Shown one piece after another: positions 8,730 through 17,909 of a stretch of 64,000 bases of DNA. The position numbers and the translations under genes were made by a program. The DNA is taken from the NCBI GenBank assembly GCA_041844835.1, contig JBGZBU010000018.1, positions 62,001-126,000 of the forward strand. The letters are read 5' to 3'. Source of the stretch: CAUUCX01 sp041844835 (lineage in GTDB: Bacteria; Bacillota; Clostridia; Peptostreptococcales; Anaerovoracaceae). Every line of letters begins with the position of its first letter. Position 1 is the stretch's first letter. The notes under the pieces were generated by a model, which worked only from the letters and a program-made list of their open reading frames with translations, searched no databases and was not told where the DNA came from.

Positions 8730-9170
8730 ATGAAATCATTCAGAGATTTTTTTTACGATAGGAACGACATTTTTGTTGCTGCAGTTATCCTATTGTTGGC
8801 GGGATTACTTATTTTTACGAAAATTGACGCTATCATGGATTATCCGCACGCCGATACGGATACGGGTAAGCGTGTGAAAAAAATTGAAAATCCCGACCAT
8901 TCTAAAAAAAATACGTCTGCCGACCCGTCCGACAAAAAATATCCTTATGGAATATATATCGCTTCCGGGGAATCTGCGGAAAATATAGGCTCCAATCTTG
9001 TAAGACTCGGACTGTTCTCTTCTACGGAAGATTTTATTAATAAACTTAATGAAAAAGGACTGGCTTCAAAGATTCAGGCCGGCACATTTGAAATTCCGCA
9101 AGATGCGACTGAAGATGAAATTATCAGGATAATTACATCTTCTCCAAACGGCGGAAACGGCGGCATGTGA
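8730..9170 (+). CDS. Membrane-anchored protein with an MltG/YceG-like LysM subdomain only
   Basis: A 146-residue protein with one N-terminal membrane segment (DIFVAAVILLLAGLLIF), a polar linker and a C-terminal domain (about 75-140). That domain matches the non-catalytic N-terminal subdomain of MltG endolytic transglycosylases: GESAENIGSNLVRLGLF, then FINKLNEKG, then AGTFEIP and DEIIRII. The catalytic transglycosylase domain is absent and the chain ends in a Gly-rich tail, so glycan-binding or a regulatory role outside the membrane is an inference. AAGGAG stands eight bases before the ATG. It may be transcribed from the promoter in the repeat upstream. Confidence 0.75.
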   Translation: MKSFRDFFYDRNDIFVAAVILLLAGLLIFTKIDAIMDYPHADTDTGKRVKKIENPDHSKKNTSADPSDKKYPYGIYIASGESAENIGSNLVRLGLFSSTEDFINKLNEKGLASKIQAGTFEIPQDATEDEIIRIITSSPNGGNGGM

Positions 9171-9222
9171 GCAGAAGACCGTCAGTTGTTATAAATCATT
9201 GTTATTTGGGAGGAATACATAA

Positions 9223-10152
9223 ATGGCTTTAATCACATCAAGGGATATGTTTCAAAAATCGTTGAAATCCGACTATGCGATCGGGGCGTTCAATGTCAAT
9301 AACATGGAGATTATTCAGGGCATCGCCGATGCGGTAAAAGAAGAAAATGCCCCCGTGATTTTACAGGTATCCGCGGGAGCAAGAAAATATGCCAGACCCG
9401 CTTACCTTTTGCATTTGGTGCAGGCCGCCATGGAAGACGCCGATATTGATATCGTGCTGCATTTGGATCACGGCGAGGATTTTGAAATATGCAAAAAATG
9501 CATCGATGACGGTTTCACATCTGTCATGATAGACGGTTCGAAATATCCGTTTGATGAAAACATAAATTTGACTAAACAGGTCGTGGAGTATGCGCATGCG
9601 CACGGGGTTGTAGTTGAAGCGGAGCTTGGAAAACTTGCGGGAATAGAAGATGACGTAAATGTAGATGCAAAATCTGCAACAATGACCCTCCCCGAAGAAG
9701 CCGCAGAATTTGTAGAGAGAACAAAAGTTGATTCTCTCGCAATTGCAATAGGTACAAGTCACGGTGCCTATAAATTCAAAGGGACTCCTTATCTTGATTT
9801 TGACAGATTGAAAAAGATAAATGAGCTCATCCCCGACACTCCGCTCGTTCTTCATGGCGCTTCTACGGTATTGCCTGAATTTGTCGCAAAATGCAATGAG
9901 TACGGCGGAACCATTCCGGGCGCACAAGGAGTTCCGGAAGATATGATTAGAGAAGCAACCGGATATGGAATATGTAAAGTCAATATTGATACCGATCTTC
10001 GTCTTGCAATGACTGCAGAGGTCAGAAAATATATAGCGGAAAATCCTGCGGAATTTGATCCGAGGAAATATCTCGCGCCGGCAAGAGATGCAATAAAAGA
10101 AATGGTGCGTCATAAGATAAGAAATGTGCTTAATTCCTCAAATATGAAATAA
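9223..10152 (+). CDS. fba: Class II fructose-1,6-bisphosphate aldolase
   Basis: Zinc-dependent aldolase cleaving fructose-1,6-bisphosphate to dihydroxyacetone phosphate and glyceraldehyde-3-phosphate in glycolysis. The 309-residue chain shows GAFNVNNME near the start, LHLDHGEDFE (zinc and catalytic Asp region), EAELGKLAGIED, AIGTSHGAYKF (second zinc His), LVLHGAST (third His) and KVNIDTDLR (phosphate binding). GGGAGG precedes the ATG by nine bases. The last codons and the stop merge into the left end of repeat copy 2. Confidence 0.97.
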   Translation: MALITSRDMFQKSLKSDYAIGAFNVNNMEIIQGIADAVKEENAPVILQVSAGARKYARPAYLLHLVQAAMEDADIDIVLHLDHGEDFEICKKCIDDGFTSVMIDGSKYPFDENINLTKQVVEYAHAHGVVVEAELGKLAGIEDDVNVDAKSATMTLPEEAAEFVERTKVDSLAIAIGTSHGAYKFKGTPYLDFDRLKKINELIPDTPLVLHGASTVLPEFVAKCNEYGGTIPGAQGVPEDMIREATGYGICKVNIDTDLRLAMTAEVRKYIAENPAEFDPRKYLAPARDAIKEMVRHKIRNVLNSSNMK

Positions 10153-10270
10153 CAGTTGCATTCATTATATGCCCAACGACAGGCGTTGAGCAGTGCGGCG
10201 TTGCCGATATGAAGCAACTATTTGATCATGCTGAAATCCATTGTCATGATATAACAGTTGCATTCATTAT
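10144..10270 (+). repeat. Structured intergenic repeat, copy 2
   Basis: Same 102-base unit as copy 1, with flank-like ends at 10144 and 10246 that resemble each other (ATGAAATAACAGTTGCATTC and ATGATATAACAGTTGCATTC). The long helix here has AGTTGC/GCAACT; the hairpin is CAACG/CGTTG. The right -10 is weaker (TATAAC). The left end overlaps the last codons and stop of fba, and the right end reaches the 3' end of the convergent SDR gene. Confidence 0.85.
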
Positions 10271-10272
10271 TT

Positions 10273-11016
10273 TTATATTATTACAAAACCTCCATTGGGG
10301 CTTATTATCTGACCGTTAATAAATTCCGCCTGTTTCGATGCCAGAAATCGCACCAGTTCGCCTATTTCAAGCGGATCTCCGATTCTTCCCGCCGGCGTTT
10401 CCTCAATTGCGGCATTAACGGCATTTTGCGGAAGTTGCGCGAGCATGTCGGTGTCTACAGCCCCCGGCGCCACCACATTAACCCTGATTCCCGAATAGCC
10501 CAATTCCTTTGCGAGTGCTTTTGAAAATGCTATTATGGCCCCTTTTGTCGCGGAATAATCGCTTTCGCAAGAACCCCCCACTATTCCCCAGATGGATGCA
10601 ATATTGATAATGCATCCCCTTTTTGCCGCGATCATATGCGGCGCCGCCAGTTTGCAGCAATGAAACACTCCGTGCACATTTGTCGCAAAAATTTCATACC
10701 ACTGCTCAGGAGAAATATCTTGAATTTGGGTTAATCCGTTTGCTATGCCGGCGTTATTTATGAGCACATCAATTCCTCTATGTTTTGAAATGATGTAATC
10801 AAACATTTTTTTTACATCATTGTAATCGGAAACATCTGTTTTAAAGAGTTCACAGCTTCCGCCGGATTCCATAATATTTTTCGCGGTGTCCGCAGCAGCT
10901 TCATCTTTATTTTTGTAATTCAGGATCACATGATATCCCTCATCGGACATTTTTTTCGCGATTCCTGCGCCTATCCCGCGCGAGGCGCCTGTTATGAGTG
11001 CAATTTTTTTATTCAT
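10273..11016 (-). CDS. Short-chain dehydrogenase/reductase, FabG-like
   Basis: NAD(P)-dependent oxidoreductase of the classical SDR family. Visible are the cofactor loop TGASRGIGAGIA, NNAG (NNAGIANG), the catalytic Ser in INIASIWG, YSATKGA (Tyr and Lys) and the C-terminal FINGQIISPNGGF. It resembles 3-oxoacyl-ACP reductase (FabG), but there are no other fatty-acid synthesis genes here, so the substrate is open. The ATG at 11016 has GGTGG five bases upstream; an in-frame GTG at 11025 is less likely. It follows addA by about 20 bases. Confidence 0.88.
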   Translation of the reverse strand: MNKKIALITGASRGIGAGIAKKMSDEGYHVILNYKNKDEAAADTAKNIMESGGSCELFKTDVSDYNDVKKMFDYIISKHRGIDVLINNAGIANGLTQIQDISPEQWYEIFATNVHGVFHCCKLAAPHMIAAKRGCIINIASIWGIVGGSCESDYSATKGAIIAFSKALAKELGYSGIRVNVVAPGAVDTDMLAQLPQNAVNAAIEETPAGRIGDPLEIGELVRFLASKQAEFINGQIISPNGGFVII

Positions 11017-11034
11017 AAATCCCACCGTTCTTTC

Positions 11035-14000
11035 TCAAATTTCAATTTCTTTGCAAGCGGATAAGAGGTAAATATATCTCTGTTTTACTTTAATGCCAAG
11101 AGTCGCCTCAAGCGCTTCTTCGTATATATCCATTTGCAATCTATATGAATTTGCTACGCCGTACAATTCATCTTCATCCGACGGATCATTAATATGATTG
11201 CTCTTGTAATCAATCAACACCGCTTCAGCATTCTCGATGAAAAACAAATCTATAGTACCTTGAATCAAACTGTCATCTCTCATCAGATAGAAGTTTTTTT
11301 CACGATAAATTCTATCGGCTGCCGCGATACGCTCGCACAATTTCGATGTAAGAAACGCAGATATCCCCCTTTTGTCAACATACTCAAGCTCGCTGTTTTT
11401 CAGTATTCCGCTGTTTACCTGTTCGGACAAATATGTCTTCAGAGCGGATCTCCCAAGGGAAGCATCTTTTCTAAAAATTTCGCTCAGACTTTTAATCGGA
11501 AGGTGTTCGAGTATTTTATGGTTTATAATTCCCTTTTCAAGCGCGTTCGGCTCCATTTCAGCGATAAATCTCGGGCTTATTTCTTCGGGACTCATATAGA
11601 GCATATTTTTATTAAGCATGGCACTTACGCTTTGCTTAAACTCTTTTTTAGTATCATGTTCATACGGATACACGTAGTTAAGCCGTTCATTAAACGTCTT
11701 TGAGCATATCGCTCCTGCGACCTTATCAAATATGCTCCCATCATCAATATCATCCATATTTTCAAAATTCCGCGCAGTTGTTTCAATGATCGGTTTGAGT
11801 TCGGAAAATGTCAAAAAGTATGGGGATTTGTCCATCATAAAGTATGCAGGAAATACCATTGAGAAAAAGCTTTTTATCCTCTCAATATCTGTTTTTTGCG
11901 AAAGCTCGGCATATTTTCGCAGCATATTCAGTTCCGACATGCTGTTCATAACCCCTACCATTATCAGGTGATCCTTCGCGCGCGTCATTGCAACATATAA
12001 TATCCTTATCTCTTCGGCAATGCTCTCCACGCGGTTTTTTGATTTTATTATTTCCTGGAGTATCGTTCTGTGTTTGCTGTATTTCAAGGAATTTACAACA
12101 GATATGCCGATCCCGATATCTTTGTGAAAGTTCATATCGGATATGTGCTCCGCGTGCATCAATCTTCGACCCATACCGGCAATGATTACAACCGGATACT
12201 CCAAGCCTTTCGACTTATGTATCGTCATTATGCGCACCACATTGTCATCTTCACCGAAAAGGGATATTTGGGAGATATCTATTCGCTTGCCCTGCAAAGT
12301 ATTTATGTAACTTATAAAAGCTCCCAGATCTCCGGAATGATCAGTCGCAAATTTTGCAGCCCTATCTATAAGAAATCTTAAATTTGCCTGTCTTTGTAAA
12401 CCGCCGTGCAGACCGCCCACATATGTATAAAACTGCGTTTCTCCAAGGATATTCCGGCAAAGTTCATCCACCTTATTTACTCTGGCATCTCCGGCCCAGC
12501 GTTTTATCGTATTCACGGCATTTTTACATTTTCCACTCAAATCATCATTGTTTTTTCTGCCGTAAAAAACAACAGAATAGTAAAATGGAACGGATTTATA
12601 ATCTGCGCGTATACGTGCCAGTTCCTCCGCTGAAAATCCCATAATCGGTGAATGCAGGAGACTTATTATCGCCATATCATTTCGCTTATTGTTAAGAGTT
12701 TTCAGCAAATTTAAAAAAATGCCGATTTCAATTGTATCAAAATAACCGGAGCCGTCTTCGGAATATACATCTATGCCGTGTCCTCCCAATATATCGGTAT
12801 AAATTGATGCTTTACCCTCTATTGAACGCATCAGTATTACTATATCACGCGGCTCTACATCTCTCTCTCTCTGCAATTTTTGATCGAATATCTTGCTGGC
12901 GAGAACGGATTTTATCTCAGCGGCGACGGCATGAGCTTCCATTTCATGCGATTTCAGTTTTTTCACTTCATCATCGACATCGATGCCCTCATCGGGAACT
13001 ACGGCAATCAATTTTACAGGATAATCATACTTATCCTCATTATTCACTCCCCTGTTGAGTTTCTCGCTCTCATAATTCGGAATGAGACCGTTAAAAACAT
13101 CATTAACGGAATCTATTATATTTTTTTTACTTCTGAAATTTGTGTTCAAATCAATCGCGTAACCAGCAGGTTGCAGAAGATCGCGAGCTGCGCGGTATTC
13201 TTCCTGTTTACTCGTAAATATTTCAGGTTCCGCCAATCTGAATTTATATATGCTCTGTTTGACATCTCCCACCATAAAAACATTATTTCCGCGTGACACC
13301 AAATTTATTAAGTGTTCCTGGATGTGGTTGCTGTCCTGATACTCATCGACAAAGATGTGCTCATACTTTTCCTGATATTCCTTTCTTATCTCCGCATCTT
13401 CAAGGGCTCTTATCGCGAAACGCTCAATATCGGCGAAATCAACGAGATTTTCTTCACGCTTCAGCTTTGAAAATATATCATCATATTTTTTTACAATATT
13501 CAAAATAATCCTTACGGACTCATGAGATTCCGCGATATATTCAATTTCACGTTCAGTATTGTAGTTGGCAAAAATCTCAAGCTTTTTGAACGCTTTTTTA
13601 CCTTCATCGCGAATAGAAGTCACTTCTTCCTTTATATCTTTATAGATTTCCTTTTCATCTTCATATGCTTTCAGAATTCGTAATTGATTCCATTTTTGAG
13701 CGGATATTAGCGCGCCGAACTCATCCATGTCACCCGATAAAAAGCATTGCTCCAAATCATGTAATGCCGACAAATCTTCCTTCACTTTTTCTGCAAGGCT
13801 CCATACACCGGCTTCGGATAATTTGTCTGCAGCTATCGAAAAATTAAGTTCCACATCCAAAAAACACTGAGAGATTTTATTTTTAATATAAGACTCAATC
13901 ATTTGCCTGTTGAGGCTTTCATTTTTTAAATTTGAAAGAATATTCGTTTTCCACTCGTCGGGGTTTAATATGACATTGATCTTTTTGTGAAGGTCCAAAA

Positions 14001-14514
14001 TCATATTTTGAACAACATTGTAGTTTTTAAGACTTGAATAATTATTTAAAAACGACAAAAAATCGGAATCTTCACTCGCAAAAAGCTCATCAAACAGAAT
14101 TGACATTGCCTGCTGCATCAACAATTCCGATTTGACTTCATCACATATACTAAAATCCGGTTCAAGGTCAAATATATAAAAATAATGCCTTACGATATCA
14201 AGTGCGAAAGCATTGAATGTGGAAATGTCGGCCTCGTTTAACAAATTCAGCTGTTCACGCAAAAAAACGGTATTATTCCCTTTTTTTGCGATTTCATCGA
14301 TCAGAGATTTTTGCAGTTTTTCTTTCATCTCACTTGCCGCCGCATTTGTAAATGTAACGATCAGCATAGCGGTTAGGGGGATTTCCTCTTCAAGCAGCAT
14401 GGTTTTTATTCGCTCTATAAGGACTGCTGTTTTCCCCGAGCCCGCAGCTGCCGATACAAGCAGATTATTCCCCCTGAAAGAGATTACTTCCTGTTGTTTC
14501 TCCGTCCATTTCAT
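11035..14514 (-). CDS. addA: ATP-dependent helicase/nuclease subunit A (AddA)
   Basis: Helicase-nuclease subunit that processes double-strand breaks for RecA loading. The 1159-residue protein has UvrD-type helicase motifs (Walker A SAAAGSGKTA at about 21-30, Walker B-region FVDEYQDSN, NFRS, GLEYPVVII, RILYVAMTRAKDHL) and a C-terminal AddA nuclease domain with GTIDLFF and VLIDYKSNH. The ATG at 14514 with GGGAGA five bases upstream is chosen; a start ten codons earlier would overlap the flippase gene. addB, which normally lies directly upstream, is not here; the flippase gene takes its place. Confidence 0.95.
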   Translation of the reverse strand: MKWTEKQQEVISFRGNNLLVSAAAGSGKTAVLIERIKTMLLEEEIPLTAMLIVTFTNAAASEMKEKLQKSLIDEIAKKGNNTVFLREQLNLLNEADISTFNAFALDIVRHYFYIFDLEPDFSICDEVKSELLMQQAMSILFDELFASEDSDFLSFLNNYSSLKNYNVVQNMILDLHKKINVILNPDEWKTNILSNLKNESLNRQMIESYIKNKISQCFLDVELNFSIAADKLSEAGVWSLAEKVKEDLSALHDLEQCFLSGDMDEFGALISAQKWNQLRILKAYEDEKEIYKDIKEEVTSIRDEGKKAFKKLEIFANYNTEREIEYIAESHESVRIILNIVKKYDDIFSKLKREENLVDFADIERFAIRALEDAEIRKEYQEKYEHIFVDEYQDSNHIQEHLINLVSRGNNVFMVGDVKQSIYKFRLAEPEIFTSKQEEYRAARDLLQPAGYAIDLNTNFRSKKNIIDSVNDVFNGLIPNYESEKLNRGVNNEDKYDYPVKLIAVVPDEGIDVDDEVKKLKSHEMEAHAVAAEIKSVLASKIFDQKLQRERDVEPRDIVILMRSIEGKASIYTDILGGHGIDVYSEDGSGYFDTIEIGIFLNLLKTLNNKRNDMAIISLLHSPIMGFSAEELARIRADYKSVPFYYSVVFYGRKNNDDLSGKCKNAVNTIKRWAGDARVNKVDELCRNILGETQFYTYVGGLHGGLQRQANLRFLIDRAAKFATDHSGDLGAFISYINTLQGKRIDISQISLFGEDDNVVRIMTIHKSKGLEYPVVIIAGMGRRLMHAEHISDMNFHKDIGIGISVVNSLKYSKHRTILQEIIKSKNRVESIAEEIRILYVAMTRAKDHLIMVGVMNSMSELNMLRKYAELSQKTDIERIKSFFSMVFPAYFMMDKSPYFLTFSELKPIIETTARNFENMDDIDDGSIFDKVAGAICSKTFNERLNYVYPYEHDTKKEFKQSVSAMLNKNMLYMSPEEISPRFIAEMEPNALEKGIINHKILEHLPIKSLSEIFRKDASLGRSALKTYLSEQVNSGILKNSELEYVDKRGISAFLTSKLCERIAAADRIYREKNFYLMRDDSLIQGTIDLFFIENAEAVLIDYKSNHINDPSDEDELYGVANSYRLQMDIYEEALEATLGIKVKQRYIYLLSACKEIEI

Positions 14515-14516
14515 AA

Positions 14517-16166
14517 CTATCTCCCGGCATTGATCAGACGACATTTTATTAAAATTTTCTTTATCTTATCGCCCTTTGGCATGGACTCAATTTCCTGCGG
14601 ATTTACGGAGCCGGTTTTGATGATTGAAATCACATACACAATCGCGGCAACCATAATTGCAAGCAGTGTTGCTATACTGCCGTGAAAAATCATATCAGCA
14701 GTATTGTATACCAAAATTGTGACTACATACATTATGAAACCCGATACAAGCGGTTTTAAGATTGCAATTTTAAAATCACATTTTATATTTGTGAGTCTAT
14801 ATACGCAATAGGTATTAAACGCACATATCCCTATAAATGCAAGTACGCTGGAAATCGCCGCTCCATTGATATTTAGGCCCGGAATCGCTGTTAATATATA
14901 CGTGCCGAAACATTTTAACACAAGCCCGAAAACGACGCCATACGCTCCCAATCCAGGCCGCCCCAGTCCTTGAAGCACTCCCGCCATTGTCTGTGCCACG
15001 CACAAAAATATAGTTCCGAATCCCAAAATGAATAAGCACTGTGCGCTGTTCAGCGCAGCCTGTTTTTCCAGCGGATATAAAAGGAGCATTATGGGTTTTG
15101 CAAGCGCAATAAACCCGAAAGCGCATGGAACGCTTATAATCATTGATACTCTAAGAGCAAGTTTTGTATTTAGCGCTATGGCACCATAATCCTCGATCGA
15201 CTTTGCATGCGATATCGACGGAACCAATGAGAGTGCTGCCGAAAGAGCAAGCGCCATTGGAATGTTGATTATGGACAAAACCATGCCGGAAAGCTGTCCG
15301 TACAAAGCGTTGGCTTCTGCCGATGTAAATCCGGCGGTCTGGAGACGCGGCATGACCAGAGCGAAATCCCCCATATTTATCATAGGCATTATAGAGACGC
15401 CGACGGTGATGGATAAGGAAATCAATACAAGCTTTTTAAAAATCGAGCGGCTGCTTTCAATATCGTTCGCTTTATCACTGCCAAGCTGCTTATGTATGTT
15501 TTTCCTATATCGTCTGTAATATAAGGTTACGAGCAGCAATATTCCAAATAAGGGTCCTATGCTCGTACCGAGCGTCGCTCCGGCGGCGGCGTATTCCACG
15601 CCTTTTGAAACGTAATTTACAACATTTTTCATCAAAAATACGGCAAGCCCGAGTCCCACCGTAATGCGCACAAGCTGCTCCAGAATCTGAGATTGTGCGG
15701 TTGGAGACATTATCTGCATTCCTTGAAAATACCCGCGAAAAACGGACATTATCGGAGCAAACAGCAATGCGGGAGCAATGGCAATGAGAACTATATATGC
15801 ATTATGATTCTTAACTGCACTGACGATATGCCCCGCACCGAAAAATACAATTGAAAACGCAACTATTCCGATTGCCGACATTAAAAAAAACGCAGTTTTG
15901 AACACTCTATGCGCTTCTTTATATTTGCCTACCGCCAAACGTTCGGAGACTAATTTCGATATCGCCGCGGGCGCCCCGTTTGTAGAGAACACCAATAAAA
16001 AAATATATATCGGATACGCCGTCTGATAATATCCCATTCCGGCATCTCCTATTATATTTGCAAGAGGGATTCTGAACGCAGCTCCGAGCACTTGAACCAT
16101 TAATCCCGCCATACCTAAAATTGCAGCTCCCCTTACAAAATTACTACTCTTTGTACTTTCAGTCAT
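14517..16166 (-). CDS. Polysaccharide-type flippase of the MurJ/YtgP-SpoVB family
   Basis: A 549-residue integral membrane protein of the MOP flippase superfamily with about 14 hydrophobic segments. The N-terminus (GAAILGMAGLMVQVLGAAFRI) and the conserved YPIYIFLLVFSTNGAPAAISK and FRGYFQGMQIMSPTAQSQILEQ stretches match the Firmicute YtgP/SpoVB group. YtgP is the lipid II flippase (MurJ) of Bacillus subtilis and SpoVB acts in spore cortex synthesis; sequence alone does not separate them. The stop codon is two bases before the addA ATG. It is divergent from gpmI across a symmetric promoter region. Confidence 0.88.
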   Translation of the reverse strand: MTESTKSSNFVRGAAILGMAGLMVQVLGAAFRIPLANIIGDAGMGYYQTAYPIYIFLLVFSTNGAPAAISKLVSERLAVGKYKEAHRVFKTAFFLMSAIGIVAFSIVFFGAGHIVSAVKNHNAYIVLIAIAPALLFAPIMSVFRGYFQGMQIMSPTAQSQILEQLVRITVGLGLAVFLMKNVVNYVSKGVEYAAAGATLGTSIGPLFGILLLVTLYYRRYRKNIHKQLGSDKANDIESSRSIFKKLVLISLSITVGVSIMPMINMGDFALVMPRLQTAGFTSAEANALYGQLSGMVLSIINIPMALALSAALSLVPSISHAKSIEDYGAIALNTKLALRVSMIISVPCAFGFIALAKPIMLLLYPLEKQAALNSAQCLFILGFGTIFLCVAQTMAGVLQGLGRPGLGAYGVVFGLVLKCFGTYILTAIPGLNINGAAISSVLAFIGICAFNTYCVYRLTNIKCDFKIAILKPLVSGFIMYVVTILVYNTADMIFHGSIATLLAIMVAAIVYVISIIKTGSVNPQEIESMPKGDKIKKILIKCRLINAGR

Positions 16167-16240
16167 TGCTATCCCCCTTCAGTGTGCAAACAAAATTCAT
16201 TTTAACCGTAATGCCATAATCAGTACTAAAACCGAATTTA

Positions 16241-16275
16241 ATTATAGCATGATTTTGGGGAAATTATGCTATAAT
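16241..16275. promoter_or_regulatory. Back-to-back extended -10 promoters in a dyad (flippase gene minus, gpmI plus)
   Basis: The 15-base arms ATTATAGCATGATTT and AAATTATGCTATAAT are inverted repeats with one mismatch, separated by TGGGG. Each outer end is a perfect extended -10 (TGCTATAAT), one reading left toward the flippase gene and one reading right toward gpmI. Only one polymerase could probably occupy the site at a time. Neither has a good -35. Confidence 0.6.
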
Positions 16276-16346
16276 ATTTATTGAAATCATGTGAATATGT
16301 AAATCTTTAAAATGCTATGAAATAAACTTATTTGGAGTGAAATGCA

Positions 16347-17909
16347 ATGAAGAATATCAAACCTGCAGTGCTGCTTATAATGGACGGCTACGGTCTTTCG
16401 GATGAAACCCGCGGCAACGCGATCAAAAAAGCCGATACCCCGAATTTGGATCGGATTTTCGCGGAATATCCGAATTCAAGACTGTCCGCTTCCGGCGAGG
16501 ACGTCGGCTTGCCCGCATCCCAAATGGGCAATTCCGAAGTGGGACACATGAATATCGGTGCAGGGCGTCCCGTTCTCCAGGAACTGCTGCTTATTTCAAA
16601 ACGTATTGAAAGCGGAGAGTTTTTTGATAACAAAGCGCTGCTGGCAGCTGCGGATCACGTCAAAAAAAATTCTTCCTCACTCCATTTACTGGGACTTCTA
16701 TCCGATGGCGGAGTTCACAGTCATATTGATCACCTGAAAGCGCTCCTTATTTTTGCTAAAAAACAAAAGATACAGGATGTATTTATACACGCAATACTTG
16801 ACGGTAGAGATGTGCCGCCGAAATCCGCACATAAATACATAGAAGAAATAGAAGATTTTACATCTGATCTTGGGCTTGGGGGAATTGCGTCGATTACAGG
16901 CAGATATTATGCGATGGACAGAGATAAACGATGGGAACGAATCGAAGCGGCATATGATATGCTGACATCCGGCGCTGATCTATGTGCCGAAAATGCTGCC
17001 GAAGCACTTAAAAATGCATATGATCGAAATGAAAGCGATGAATTTGTAAAGCCCGTATGCATTAAGCTAGATGACAAAAACGGCTTTATTGCAAATAATG
17101 ATGCGTTGATAATGTTCAACTTCAGGCCGGACAGAGCGCGCGAAATTATTCGTGCGTTATCGGAAAAGAAATTTTCTGAATTTGATAGAAAAATTGTTCC
17201 TGACAATGTTAAATATGTGTGCATGACAAGCTATGACAGCACCCTCAGCAATGTCGAAACGGCATATCCTCCCGAGGTGATAAAAAATACTCTCGGTGAA
17301 TATATTTCAAGCTTGGGTTTGAAGCAGTTGCGAATTGCGGAAACGGAGAAATACGCACATGTGACGTTCTTTTTTAACGGGGGAATTGAAAGAGCTAATA
17401 TCGGAGAAGACAGGATTCTTATTCCATCGCCTAAAGTTGCAACTTATGACATGAAACCGGAGATGAGCGCATACGAACTTACGGAAACACTGCTTGAAAA
17501 GATCAAAGAAAACCATTATGACATAATAATTGCAAATCTTGCAAATCCTGATATGGTTGGGCATACCGGCATTATGGATGCTGCCGTTAAAGCCGTAGAA
17601 GCAGTGGATAAATGTGTTGGCAGAATTGCCGATGCCGTTTTGGAACAAGGAGGATTTATTCTGCTTACAGCGGATCACGGCAATGCCGATACAATGATCG
17701 ACGAGCGCGGAAATCCTATAACTTCGCATTCAATTAATCCTGTGCCGTTCGCTTTTATATTTGACAAGAAAAAGCTGAATGCAAGTATCGCTGTTAGTGA
17801 CGGAAAGTTATGCGATATTGCGCCTACATTGTTAGAGCTGCTCGATATCCCCGTACCGCGCGAGATGAGCGGCAATAATCTTATTTCTATCAAACAGCTT
17901 GGCGTATAG
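16347..17909 (+). CDS. gpmI: 2,3-bisphosphoglycerate-independent phosphoglycerate mutase
   Basis: Manganese-dependent glycolytic enzyme interconverting 3- and 2-phosphoglycerate. Length (520) is usual. Visible are the metal-binding MDGYG at 12-16, the phosphorylated Ser63 in GNSEVGH, DGRDVPP, GRYYAMDRDKRW, FNFRPDRARE, NPDMVGHTG and TADHGNAD near the C-terminus. GGAGTG precedes the ATG. The last 78 bases overlap the convergent GH26-like gene. Confidence 0.97.
   Translation: MKNIKPAVLLIMDGYGLSDETRGNAIKKADTPNLDRIFAEYPNSRLSASGEDVGLPASQMGNSEVGHMNIGAGRPVLQELLLISKRIESGEFFDNKALLAAADHVKKNSSSLHLLGLLSDGGVHSHIDHLKALLIFAKKQKIQDVFIHAILDGRDVPPKSAHKYIEEIEDFTSDLGLGGIASITGRYYAMDRDKRWERIEAAYDMLTSGADLCAENAAEALKNAYDRNESDEFVKPVCIKLDDKNGFIANNDALIMFNFRPDRAREIIRALSEKKFSEFDRKIVPDNVKYVCMTSYDSTLSNVETAYPPEVIKNTLGEYISSLGLKQLRIAETEKYAHVTFFFNGGIERANIGEDRILIPSPKVATYDMKPEMSAYELTETLLEKIKENHYDIIIANLANPDMVGHTGIMDAAVKAVEAVDKCVGRIADAVLEQGGFILLTADHGNADTMIDERGNPITSHSINPVPFAFIFDKKKLNASIAVSDGKLCDIAPTLLELLDIPVPREMSGNNLISIKQLGV

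Noticed and set aside
8434..8733. 99-codon plus-strand ORF covering repeat copy 1
   Set aside because: Runs through the pseudouridine synthase promoter and the repeat and has no ribosome site; it is not conserved between repeat copies.
9361..10113. 250-codon minus-strand ORF inside fba
   Set aside because: Antisense to a confident aldolase gene, Cys/Phe/Arg-rich without domains.
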